From: Rhodotorula mucilaginosa
Taxonomy: Eukaryota > Basidiomycota > Microbotryomycetes > Sporidiobolales > Sporidiobolaceae
Assembly: GCA_034406715.1 (NCBI GenBank)
Contig: CP137865.1
Location: 682,001-746,000, forward strand
Length of the DNA: 64,000 nucleotides
Direction of reading: 5' to 3'
Shown: positions 47,108 to 57,299 of the stretch, piece after piece
Position numbering within the stretch: the stretch's first letter is position 1
Layout: each line of letters begins with the position of its first letter
Translations under genes and position numbers: made by a program
The notes under the pieces: generated by a model
Seen by the model: only the letters and a program-made list of their open reading frames with translations
Databases searched by the model: none
Told to the model about the DNA's origin: nothing

Positions 47108-48983
47108 TTACAACTTGACATCGACCAGACTCGTCTCCGCGGCGGCCGTAGTCTCCCCCCCCTCCCCCTCCTTCTCCTCTTTCTCCTCCTCCTCGTCCTC
47201 CTGAGCAGTAGCGACCTCGGCGCCTGCGCCTTCTGCCTCCGCTCCCTCTTCCTCCTTCTCCTTTGCCGCCGCAACCACCGTCGATTGTAGCTCCTCCGCC
47301 TCGTCGACCACCTGGTCCTCTCGACCCTCACCGACCTCCTCCGAGTCAACCTCGACCAAATCGCCTTGAGGTGCAGGTGCCGGAACTGGAGCCGAATCCT
47401 CAGCAGCGGCGTCGTCGGTTGGAGGCGGCGGCGGCGTGACGGAAATGGTTGGCGGAGGCGAAGGCGCGGAGGGCTTCTTCTCCTCGACGTCGGCCTGTCC
47501 CGTTTGCGCCGGTGCAGCGGCCGACGCTACCTCTTCAGTCTGAGCGTGCCCCTCCTCCTTCTCATCCCCTTCCTTCTTCAACGGCTCCACTTCCTCTCGC
47601 TCGGTCCGGTCCTCGCTGCTGTTGTTTGAGGACTTGACTCCCCGCGTCGACGTTTCGTCATCGTCTTTGTCCGTTTCTTGCTCCTCCTCCGCCGCCGATA
47701 CGTCAAGACCACTCGTCTCGACCGTCACCGGCTCGGTCGGTTTCGGATCGGCCTCCGACGAATCGAGCTCTGGCTGCGCTTCCACAGCGGTGCTTGTGAC
47801 GGTGGCAGTGGCGGCGGTTTGATCACTCGGCGGCGCCTCGACATTCTCTTCCAACTCGACGGGCGGTCTCGCCGGCGCTTCTTCTCGCTCTTCCGTCACG
47901 CGCGCGAGGTTCGCAGGCAAGGCGGTGGTGGAACTAGCAGCCGATGGGGGGTTGACGAGTTGAGCGGACGAGAGGGACGCGGCGCGGTTGGTCTGGCCGA
48001 GGTAGTAGGCCGAGATGGGAACGAGTTTCTTGGCTTGCGCGCAGGCGAGGAGCCATTCGGGAGTGACGACGGGCTGCCGAGGTGGGTAGAGGGGTCAGCG
48101 AGAGCGAGCATGAAGAGCGCTAGGGGGGCTACTCACGATCGAGAGCGAGATCGCTTTCTGGTATTCGGGCCCGGGCGCCCCGTTCGGGTTGGCCTTGGTG
48201 GCGCTGCTGGTCGCGACAAAGTGGGTCGTGTCGATCTGAATGCGGTCGTCGGCTTTCGCGCCGAGTTCCTGCACGGCTCGGTGCGCCGCGTCGGCGAGTT
48301 TCGGCGGCTCGACGAGGCCGAAGCAGACCGAGATGCCGGTCGTGTTGTCGATGGTGTGGGTGCGGGTCTTGACGACGGGCGAGGTGTAGGTGCCGGCCGA
48401 GGTCTTGAGGACGAGGTGGAAGGCATAGTCGGTGTCGAGTTGCAAGCCGGACAGTTTTGTCGAGGTGTTGGTCTTTGGGTTGGGGATGGTGGTCAACCTC
48501 TGACCGTTGCGGTAGATCGACAGGTTGACGAGGTCGGCCGCGGCGAGGTCGAGCGGGTCCCACTCGAGCGTGACGCTCGTCTGGGTCGTGTTGCGGACGC
48601 GGAGTCGGGGCGGCGTCGGTTCACGGGCGCCAAACTCGGCTGCGATCGAGTCTTGGAGGGCCCAAAAGTCGCGGGCGTGCTGCTTCTCGGCGGCGAGGTT
48701 GCGGGTGCAGGCAATGTTGACGATCGAACCGGGTCCGACGCCGGCGGGCAGGAGGAGCGACGGGAACTCGATCAGGTGCACCGACTGGTTCGAGCGGGTC
48801 TCCTTGGTCAGTCTGTGCGTATATACTGGCAAGCTAGGGAGCGGGGCACTTGCATCCGAGATGAGGACGGCGATGCCGGCTGTTGACAGGTTGTGGGGGG
48901 ACGAGGTGTCAGCTGTCTCTCTCCCACGCGAGTAGGCGGCGACGGGACTGACCGTCGATCTTTCCGATGACAAACTTTTGCAT
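47108..48983 (-). CDS. CHS5: Chs5, exomer scaffold for chitin-synthase export
   Basis: Three exons: 48953-48983, 48137-48879 and 47108-48073; 1740 nt, 579 aa. The start MQKFVIGKIDAGIAVLIS matches the N-terminal dimerisation region of Chs5, as does HLIEFPSLLLPAGVGPGSIVN. An FN3 domain follows (~110-200: RLRVRNTTQTSVTLEWDPL, NLSIYRNGQRL, LQLDTDYAFHLVLKTSAG). Then a BRCT domain (~205-300: ISVCFGLVEPPKLADAAHR, IDTTHFVATS, VVTPEWLLACAQAKKLVPIS). The second half is low complexity: Glu/Ala/Pro/Thr-rich, with long acidic runs, ending SLVDVKL. Chs5 with Arf1 and ChAPs forms the exomer coat that carries chitin synthase from the trans-Golgi to the surface. An insertion of about 20 residues precedes HLIEFP compared with what I expect. 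It may be a genuine lineage insert, since the frame stays open without an intron. Divergent from HOS2. Confidence 0.92.
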
Positions 48984-49428
48984 GGTCGGACTGTCCTGGA
49001 AGGCCTGTGTATAGAGAGGGGGTCAGTGCACGTACGGAGGCCAACGAGGGACGAGGCGCGGTGCTGAGAGGACCGTACCTGATGGGATGCGTTTGCCCTG
49101 CTCGAGGCTTGTACTACTCTGCTCGTCATTACTGCAACTACCAGTCTTGGGAACCAGAGAGAGTCGCTATGCTCCGGGTGACGGGGAGAGCGAAAGCGAC
49201 TCGAGGGGAGGCTCAAAGAGAGGCGAGAGCTGCTTCCGCGTCAACCAAACTTGCGTCTCCAGGAATTCCAACTCCGACTCTGTACGCTCTCTTACAGACA
49301 CTCGAGTGACTAGAGGCTGAAGCATAGCGAGAGACTCTGCGTCCTGCGCTCGCTCCTTTTGTCCAGGGAGGCTTCCAGTGTCGCCGCGCCCTTTCTCTCT
49401 CTCGCCCCTGCCCCCGCCTCGCCTCGAC
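48984..49428. promoter_or_regulatory. Divergent promoter, CHS5 / HOS2
   Basis: 445 bp between the two start codons. Nothing specific recognised. Confidence 0.45.
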
Positions 49429-51533
49429 ATGGAACCGACGCCGCTGCTGAGCACGGCGCCCGGTGGGCCAGACAAGCGCACAGTCGCCTACTTTTACGAC
49501 GACGATGCCGGCGCCTACGCCTTCAACCTCGTCCACCCGATGAAGCCGCACCGCATCCGCATGGCCCACAACCTCATCACCAACTATGGCCTCGACCGCA
49601 AGATGGACGTGTTGAAGCCAGACCGCTGCACCCCGCACGAGATGACCCGCTTCCACTCGGACGAGTACATCGACTGCCTCGCCCGCGTCACCCCGGAAAC
49701 GTTCGACGACATGACCGGACACGGCTCGCGCTTCCTCGTCGGCGAAGACTGCCCCGCCTTTGACGGCCTGTTCGAGTTCTGCTCCATCTCGGCCGGCGGC
49801 TCCCTCTCGGCCGCCCGGCGACTCATCGACGCCAAGGCCGACGTCGCCGTCAACTGGGCCGGCGGACTCCACCACGCCAAGAAGCGCGAGGCGTCCGGCT
49901 TCTGCTACATCAACGACATTGTCCTCGCCATCCTCGAACTCCTCCGCTACCACGCCCGCGTCCTCTACATCGACATCGACGTCCACCACGGAGACGGCGT
50001 GGAAGAGGCCTTCTACACCACCGACCGCGTCATGACCGCCTCGTTCCACAAGTTTGGCGACTTTTTCCCGGGGACCGGCGCAGAGGGCGACAAGGGCAAG
50101 GGCAGGGGCAAAGGTTACGCCGTCAATTTCCCCTTCAAGGACGGCATCGACGACGAGAGCTACGAGAGCGTCTTTAAACCCGTCCGTCCACTCCTCTTCT
50201 CTCCTTGACGGGACCCTTTCCGACATTTTCTCTCTTTCTACAGGTCATTCAGAGGATCATGGACTGGTACCGACCAGGCGCAGTCGTGCTGCAATGCGGA
50301 GCTGACTCGCTCGCGTCCGACAAGCTCGGCTCGTTCAACCTGTCCATGCGAGGTGCGTCACCAGGAAACTCCCTCGGCGCGTTCATTGACCCCGAGACTG
50401 ATCGAAACCGCGCATAACTGACAACAGGGCACGCGGCCTGCGTCGCGTTCATGCGAACATTCAACGTCCCGCTCATCATTGTCGGCGGCGGCGGCTACAC
50501 GGTCCGGAACGTCGCGCGGACGTGGGCGTTCGAGACCGGGCTCGCGGCGGGCGTCGAGATGGGCGCCGACCTGCCGTTCAACGAGTACCTCGAGTATTTT
50601 GGGCCCGAGTTTAAGCTCGACGTGCCGAGGAACAATATGGAGAACAGCAATTCGAGAGAGTACCTCGAGCAGACTACGTGGGTTTTCGTTTGTTCCCGTC
50701 TGTGTTCAAGACGAGGCCCCTGGAGAAGAATGCTGACATCTTGCCCCGGAACGGACCGCAGCGCATCTATCATTGAAGGCTTGCGCAACTTGCCGTTTGC
50801 GCCGTCGGCGCAACTGCACCCGGTCGGCCTCGACCTCCCCTCGCTCGACGCCGACGCCGACGCCGACTCGGCCGACGATTCCGACCTCGACGTGCGCCTC
50901 TCGTCCCGGATCCGATCGACCGCGCGCGCCCAAGCAGCGCACACCAGCGCGGGGTTCACGGCTTCTCACCTCGAAGCGGCTTACGAATCCGACGACGAGG
51001 ATCCCGATTCGGTCGCGAGACGGAAGAGGCGGTTGGGGCGCAGTTATATTACGAGTGAGAGTCGGGCGAGGGGGGAGGCGTTGAGGGAGAGGAGGAATAG
51101 GTTGGCCGAGATGCTCGCGGCGGAGGAGGACGCGTGCGCTGCTGCTGCTGCTGAGAGTGAGGACGCGGATGAGGAGGATGAGGGCATGGACATCGATGGT
51201 GGCGCCGATGGCGGCTCCTCGCGACGGAATCGTCAGCGATCATTAGGTGATCCCCTGGCGGCCGCGGCGCGGCCAGGGCGGAAACGCCGCTTCTTCCGCG
51301 AGAGCCGGTTCGACCTCGCCACGTTGTTGAAACCGCCCGCGCGACCCGCCGCCGGTTCGAACGGACTTCCTCCTGGCTTGCAGCCGCCGTACGCATTCGG
51401 GTTCGGGCTTGGGGGCGGCGGAGGTGGGTACGCTGCGAGCGACGTGGCGAGTATTTCCCAGTTTGGGGGTGGCGGTGGCGGTGGCGGAGCGAACGGGATC
51501 ACTCGCGAGTGGACAGAGGGCCTGCAGGCTTGA
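49429..51533 (+). CDS. HOS2: Class I histone deacetylase, Hos2/HDAC3-like
   Basis: Four exons: 49429-50181, 50244-50352, 50428-50677 and 50762-51533; 1884 nt, 627 aa. Class I HDAC blocks in order: [43 protein letters not shown] (catalytic His pair), [33 protein letters not shown] (zinc Asp/His), [33 protein letters not shown] and [19 protein letters not shown] (catalytic Tyr region). The block [19 protein letters not shown] ends the catalytic domain near residue 395. It is more like the Hos2/HDAC3 branch than Rpd3, judged from the tail of the domain. Two departures are seen: a Lys/Gly insert ([11 protein letters not shown]) in the loop after FFPGTG, and a ~230-aa extension with acidic segments, a basic nuclear-signal-like RRKRRLG and two poly-Gly runs. 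It would act in a Set3-type corepressor complex; that is inference. Confidence 0.92.
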
Positions 51534-51851
51534 GAGAGAGCCGTCGTCGCCCGAACAGGACTCTCGCAGTCATCGATTGTCCCCTCCACCTTCCCTTTTC
51601 CCCCGTCCTCTAAGTGTTTTTGCGAGCGAGCTGTGCAGCATTTTGTTGTTATCCTCTTACACACCTTTTCCCGAAACCTCTTTACACGGTCTCCCCTCCC
51701 CCCAGGGTGTTCATCGTCTCCCCGACACACAAAGAAGGAGGACGGCACCGTGGAGATGAACCGCAACCAAATTAAAGTCTCTCTCTCTCGAAAGTCCAGG
51801 GTGAGAGAGATATAGTGTGCCGCCCCGCCGCGCTGTATGTATGTATGTATA
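51534..51851. other. Convergent 3' flanks, with a TGTA microsatellite
   Basis: 318 bp between the HOS2 and RRP43 stops. A short tetranucleotide repeat (about four TGTA units, 51834-51850) sits just beyond the RRP43 stop. No gene seen. Confidence 0.6.
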
Positions 51852-53308
51852 CTACACCAACGTCTCTCGGAGGAGGTAGTCCGCCCTCCTCCTCGCCATG
51901 GCGATACACCGCTTGACCGTCTCTCTCGGGTTGTCGACCAGCGGCGCCCCCGCCTGATACACACTCAAAAGGACCGCCGCCGGGTCCTCCGTCTTTTGTC
52001 CGGCGGACGTCGACGAGGTGGTGCCGAGGACGATGGTGAGTTCGGTTGAGCAGAGTTGGGATTCGAACAAGTCGGGGTCGCATAGGACGGTGCTGCGGGC
52101 GGTGGTGGGCGTTCTGGAGTCAGCTTGGGCGGGCGCGTGTAGAGGGCGTGGGGTTGTGCGTGGGGACTTTTGTGTGGGTCGATCATAGTACGACGTCACG
52201 AAACCGTTTTGTCCAAATCAGAAGTCGAGAGAAAGGGCCAGGGCGAGTTGAGGAAAAGAAAGGGAGAGGGAGACGGAGCGAAAAAGCCCAAACCGGGGGG
52301 ATGACGGACGCACCCGTTGTAGATCCCGAACGAGACGCTGACGGGTTCGTAAGTGGGCGGTATCCGCGTTCCGGGGTGTTGTGTCGACACTCGCCGGCAG
52401 ATGGTCCGGCCCGTATCAGAGTCGTAGCTCGCCTCTGGAAATTTCACTGCGGGTGCGGGGTCACCGTTTTCGGTCTCAGCTCGAGGGATGGTCTAGGATC
52501 TGTATTTGGTAAGGGCGAGGGAGGGATACGTACGGTTGCGGAGGGCGGCGACCGCTGCGAGGACGGCGGCGTCGAGGACTCCGCCGTCATAGTTGAGGCA
52601 GACAATGTCGACGTAGACGACCCAGGCTGCCTTGCCCGGTTCGATGACGAGACTCGACAAGGGCAAGACGTTGGAGCTGTTGTGCACGAGTTCGGCTGGC
52701 GCGCGTTAGAAGAGTTCGATTGGATCCACTGCGAGGGGGAGAGAGACGCACGCGAGGAGGATGTTGCGTAACCGGGACGAGAGGACCTGGGCTTGGTCTG
52801 GTGGAGGTCCTGGTCGGAACAGCGGGGAGCACAGTGCGCTCAAGTCGATATTCGGGACTGTTGTGCAGTCGAGATCGCCTGGGGGTCAGTGGTCGGGTCA
52901 CTTGCCACGGTTGAAACGAGGGGAGTTACCGATGAAACCTTGGTTCGGCCGTGGGAGGTCTGGAGGGGCGATTTCGAGAGTGATTCCGCATACGACTGAA
53001 GTCTTGCCTAGCCTGACGAGAGCCGAAGACGGTGCCGTCGAGACTGAGCCTGCGAGACGAGCGATCAACACACACCACCACACAGAGTGTCCGGGGCTTG
53101 GGTGTGGAGAGATTGACGCACCTGTGTTTACGCTTACGTCCCTCGAAGCGTGGTCCTCGCTGAGGGGTCTGCCGTCCGGGCGGAGGTTCTCGTCGAGGAA
53201 GCGGTCGAGGTACGGGCGCGGGAACAGGCGCTTGAACAGCGCCGGAGTCAAGCTCGTCGAGGCTGCAGGAGTCTCTGCTGTAGCTGCTGCCATCTCCCGC
53301 TGGATCAT
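51852..53308 (-). CDS. RRP43: Exosome core subunit Rrp43 (EXOSC8-like)
   Basis: Six exons: 53122-53308, 52930-53049, 52752-52878, 52534-52676, 52314-52446 and 51852-52092; 951 nt, 316 aa. RNase PH-fold blocks are FKRLFPRPYLDRFLDENLRP, RPDGRPLSEDHASRDVSV, TAPSSALVRLGKTSVVCGI, VPNIDLSALCSPLFRPGPP, SNVLPLSSLVIEPGKAAWV and VDIVCLNYDGGVLDAAVLA. The end matches SVYQAGAPL and a final helix (RRADYLL). As in other exosome ring subunits, the phosphate-binding residues of bacterial RNase PH are not expected to be active. It forms part of the hexameric ring for 3'-5' RNA processing and decay in nucleus and cytoplasm. The exon 4 acceptor was set at 52676, because the earlier AG breaks frame and this one gives LLASNVLPL. 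A second possible start lies five codons on (53293). Confidence 0.93.
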
Positions 53309-53387
53309 ACTTGCGAGAGTGTAGAGTGAGAACTGAGAGCTGTTTCTCTCTCTCTCTTCCGCTTTCTCGCTCGTGTGAATGACGTGA
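53309..53387. promoter_or_regulatory. 79-bp divergent promoter, RRP43 / unknown gene
   Basis: Only 79 bp separate the two start codons, with a CT-rich tract (near 53344-53370) in the middle. Both 5' UTRs and the shared promoter must fit here or overlap the coding regions. Confidence 0.6.
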
Positions 53388-54604
53388 ATGGCGACTGCTG
53401 CCGAGTTGCCGTCGCTCTTTACAGCCATACAGTCAGTCCCCAATCCCCGCATCGACTTGCACGCCCGCCAGCTCTCGTCCGCCGATCGCAAGTCGCTCGA
53501 CCACCTCGTCCAACTCGCCGAACGAGGTCCCGCCGCTCACTTTCTAGACTCGGTCCTGAACCAGTCTTACCGCCAAACCATCCACGCCTGGTCACGCACT
53601 CGCACCCGGGCAGACGACGACGATGATCTCGAGTTGAAAGAACGAGGCTACGTTCACAAACCGAGGAGAGGCAAGAGGACGAGGACGAGGAGCCACTCGG
53701 TCGCCGCCAGCGCAGAAGGCGACGACGAAGGCGACGGAGACGACGACCAGGAGGAGACTACCGAACAGGAGGACACGACGACGACGCGCACGCGCTCGCG
53801 CCGAGACCAGGTCCAGAGAACTCGCAGGAGGGTCAAGAACCTCAAACAGTCCCTCCGTGTCCCGGACATCGACCTCGAACGACCCGAATTGCCGCCAGGT
53901 GCGTAGCGCGGGACTGTGTCTGAGAGTGTAGAGATCGCTCTCCGACGCCGCCGCCGTCGAAATCAAGAACTGACCATTCCTTGGTCGCGCGACTTGTCCA
54001 GATTTCCCACCCAGCGTGAGTCAGCGTCCCAACTTCCCTATAGAGCGGAGAGAACTGAAGCACTGACAGCCACTGAAACTGAACACGCGCACGCGCAGGA
54101 ACTCTTTACGGCGCTGCACGCGCGCACCTCGCACCTCTACGAAGCGCGCCACAACCTCCTCGCCCCTCTCACTCTCACTCCAACAACAACAGCAACAGCA
54201 ACAACAACCACCACCACAAGCAGCGCGACCCTGCCCGCACCGGTCCGAGCGCATTTTGACGCCCTCCGGACTCGCATCAACGCCGAGGAAGAGCGCGCCG
54301 TCCGCGGCGGGACGAGGGACGTCGTCACGGCGTGGAAGCGGACCCGGATCCAGAAAGCGAATGCGGGCGAGAGGAGAGCGATCTGGACGGATGCTAGTCG
54401 GGCGTATGAAGGGTCGGCCCTCGTCGCGCTCGGTGAGCAAGGCTCGTTCTTCCCCCCGTTTCCCTGTGCCGATGAAAGTGCTGATCTTCTGATCTCCCGA
54501 CACGCTCCGCGCGCGCAGGATTGCTCACTCAGCTACTCGTCAAAGACGCCGTCTCTTCCGAAGCAGACCTGCTTCCAGACTTGCCGCCTCCGCCTGGAGA
54601 GTGA
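53388..54604 (+). CDS. Uncharacterised acidic/basic protein
   Basis: Best model: 53388-53898, 53968-54015, 54070-54432 and 54519-54604; 1008 nt, 335 aa. It starts MATAAELPSLFTAIQSVPN. An N-terminal helical part includes LSSADRKSLDHLVQLAERG and HFLDSVLNQSYRQTIHAWS. Then come a basic stretch (KPRRGKRTRTRS), an acidic one (EGDDEGDGDDDQEETTEQE) and a conserved-looking LKQSLRVPDIDLERPELPP. The C-terminal part reads IPWSRDLSRFPTQ, ELFTALHARTSHLYEARHN, a Thr-run (nine or so), and WKRTRIQKANAGERRAIW with FDALRTRIN before it. The final exon gives LLTQLLVKDAVSSEADLLP. The second intron is optional, since the frame is open through it. The layout suggests a small nuclear or nucleolar protein, perhaps an RNA polymerase I accessory factor, but I do not recognise the family and would not assign a function. 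Confidence 0.6.
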
Positions 54605-54792
54605 TCGTACGCGCGTGCCTAACTCTCTCGACGCTCTTTCTCTTTGTAGGAAACCATGTTGCTTGTCCTCAATACCACCGCATGTTCATCTCAACAAAAA
54701 AGTATGGGTGCATACAAGGCCGAGTGCGAGCGCTGCCAGGGACTTGAAGAGAACGCTGATATGTACACACACTCGAAGCAAAGAACCGGGGT

Positions 54793-54805
54793 CCCCCCCC
54801 CCCCC
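54793..54805. repeat. C13 homopolymer abutting the PCYOX stop codon
   Basis: Thirteen consecutive C on the plus strand (G on the coding strand) immediately after the stop codon of the prenylcysteine oxidase gene. Length is likely unreliable in assembly. Confidence 0.8.
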
Positions 54806-56957
54806 TCATGACTGCTCTTCTTCTTCTGGCCACTCGGCCCAGCTCGAAGGCGGCGTGTAGCCATAGAGGTCGTTCAAGAGGAGAGAGACGATGTTGAACG
54901 CAGAGACGGTCTGTTTTCGACCATAGTTTGTTCCAGTCTCAGTTCCCCCCTCTCTCTCGTCGGAAGTTCAGCAAAATCGAGAAAGAGAAACGAAACGAAA
55001 CGTCAGAAAACGCACCTCGGTCTCCATGGTCGAGACGAGCCGCTCCATCGCATTGACGTAGTAGAGTCCCTGATCCGGCCTCACGGGCGCGTAATCCCGC
55101 TCCGGGTTCCTCACGGGCGCCAACCTCGGATACGCGAACCACGTCTTCTCGACCGTCTTGACGACGTTGTACCGCCCAAACAAGTCGTCGAGCAGTGTAC
55201 TGGTACCGTCGTCGTCTTGTTGCACGAGGAGGGACCGGTCCGAGAACATCTTGACGACGTGGAATGTCGTCGTGTCCGTCTCGTTCGAGCCGCCGCCACC
55301 GAAGCGGGCTCCGATCGCGGACGGGAGCGGTTTGAGGTAGTTGAGCGAGTTGAACGTTGGCTTGCGCGTCGACGGGGTGGTGAAAGTCCCAAAGATCTCG
55401 TTCGGCATCGGCGTCCCTTCCTTCAAGCCGAAGTAGGACGCTTGCGGCGTTGTGGCACTGTGAGTCATGGCATCATTCGACAAGATCAGCTGAACGTCCG
55501 CCCGCCGCTCAGAACTGATCACAAGGCACGGACAGGGCAGATCACTCACTTGGTGATGATGAAAGTGACGTAAAGCTTGACGTAGGGCTGCTTGGGAATG
55601 AGGGCCGGCGCGAGGCTGTTGACAAAGTGGATGCCGGTGTGGTGGTAAGGCGCAGCGAGGATGATCGCCTGGGAACACAAACGACGTGTCGGGGTGATCA
55701 GATGTGCAGTCCTTTCTTCTTGCGGAGCAGAGAGTAAAACCGCGGTTTACATCGTACGTTCCGCCTCCGATTCCAGAGGCAGTCTTGACGACCCATTGTG
55801 CCCTGGTAGTCCTCTCGGTGGCCTGCTCCTCCTCCGAAGTCCGGTGCTGCCTTCTCCTCCTAACGCCCGCATCGAGTTTCAACAACTCCTCGACCCTGGC
55901 ATTCTCACCGAGGCGCAACCTCGCGCCGCTCTTCCCGACAAAATTCTCAAAGATCTGTCGGTTCCCGCCCCGAACTGCGACGGCCCCGGTTGCCGCAAGG
56001 GAGACGAGCGCCCCGACGCCATGCAAGCGCGAGACGGGCGTGCCATAATTGACCTGAGTCGCGGCGGACGTGAGCTCGTTCGTAAAGAGGTCAGAGATTC
56101 CCTGGGTCGAGAAGTAGTCGGAGGCCGAGACCGAGGCCGCGTCTTGCAGGTTGGTGGCGGCGGAAAAGTTGGCGATCGAGGTGAACGCGCCTTGGGAGAC
56201 GAATTCGGGGTGGTAGAGGTTGACAAAGCTCGCGACCGTTTTCTGGACGAGGGACCGGACGGTGAAAGCGCTCCGGCCGTAGCTACATGTCCATTCGCAG
56301 GGATTGTCAGAGGGACCGGCCATGGGTGCAGTGTATGAGAGGCCAGATACAAAAAGAAAGACCGGGCATTACTCACCGCCAGAGGAGCTTGGCCTTGTTC
56401 CACCAGTCCCAAGTCGCACCGCCCGACGATTCCTGAAACACGAAAGTTTCTCCGTCCCAGATGGCCATGCCGCCGTCCTCACCGTCGTACGCGTCGTCTT
56501 CGAGTCCAAAGACGCGCCTCGCCTTCTGCAGATTCTTGTTCGCGGCGACGTAGATGCTCGCTCCGAGTTCGACGGGGGGTTCGAGCGCGTCGACGCTACC
56601 AGAGTGCGGGACTGCGAGCGGATCGTCGTTCCACGGCCAGATGACGGTCGACCTCCCCCCGACATAATCTGCGGCGTCGTAGACGGTCACGTCCGTGTGC
56701 AGGTCATGGCCGGCGAGGGAGTCGAAATGTTTGAGGAAGAAGGCAGCGGATGACCCTCCCGCGCCGGCTCCGATGATGGCGACCCTCGGCGTGCGACCTG
56801 GATCTGACCAGCGCGGACCTGCTGACGATGCTTGCGAGCAGTTCAGGCCGCCAGTCGACGAGAAGGTGTACTGATGAGTGTTGGCGGGGAACAGCAGCTG
56901 CGCCGAGACGGTTTCGAGCGCGATGAGCCAGGCGAGCGAGGCAGCCGCGAGCAGCAT
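54806..56957 (-). CDS. Prenylcysteine oxidase/lyase, FAD-dependent
   Basis: Five exons: 56377-56957, 55751-56282, 55550-55668, 55016-55457 and 54806-54910; 1779 nt, 592 aa. A signal peptide (MLLAAASLAWLIALETVSA) precedes the FAD-binding Rossmann motif RVAIIGAGAGGSSAAFFLKH (~58-78) and VTVYDAADYVGGRSTV. Later blocks typical of the family are VELGASIYVAANKNL, LYHPEFVSQGAFTSIANF, GGNRQIFENF, AIILAAPYHHTGIHF, YVKLYVTFIIT, PNEIFGTFTT and WFAYPRLAPV. It ends YYVNAMERLVSTMETETVSAFN and then LYGYTPPSSW. The enzyme cleaves the thioether of farnesyl- or geranylgeranyl-cysteine released from degraded prenylated proteins, making hydrogen peroxide, in a secretory or vacuolar compartment. The C-terminal exon of 35 codons closes EEEEQS. 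Convergent with the unknown gene and divergent from the CRAL-TRIO gene. Confidence 0.92.
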
Positions 56958-57299
56958 AGCTCCAGATCAGCCTCTTGCTCTCCAGTCCTTCGCTCTGGCG
57001 TGTGTAGCGTGTGGAAAGGAGAGAGCGCGGCCCCACATCGTCCGCAGTAATGACGCGCATTTCTATTCAACTGTAATGAATCCAATTGTAATGCTTCTTT
57101 CCGGGTCACGCGCATCTCGTCGCCCGCCTCGTCTCGGACTTTGTGCATCGACCGGATCACGGCCAACACAGAGACAAGGGCGGGCGAGGCTCCTGACTGC
57201 AGCTACAGAGACGCGCGACCCCAGGCCTCGGTGCAGACGCGAGCGGACGCGGCAACCCTCGGCGCGAGATCTCGGACATCTCGGAGATTCTGCGACGCG
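56958..57299. promoter_or_regulatory. Divergent promoter, PCYOX / CRAL-TRIO
   Basis: 342 bp between start codons. A short repeat of TGTAATG near 57073 and 57088 is the only pattern noticed. Confidence 0.45.

Noticed and set aside
52676-52695. Apparent frameshift at the RRP43 exon 4 start
   Set aside because: Using the acceptor 19 bp further on (exon start 52676) restores frame and the conserved join, so it is a splice-site choice, not a break.
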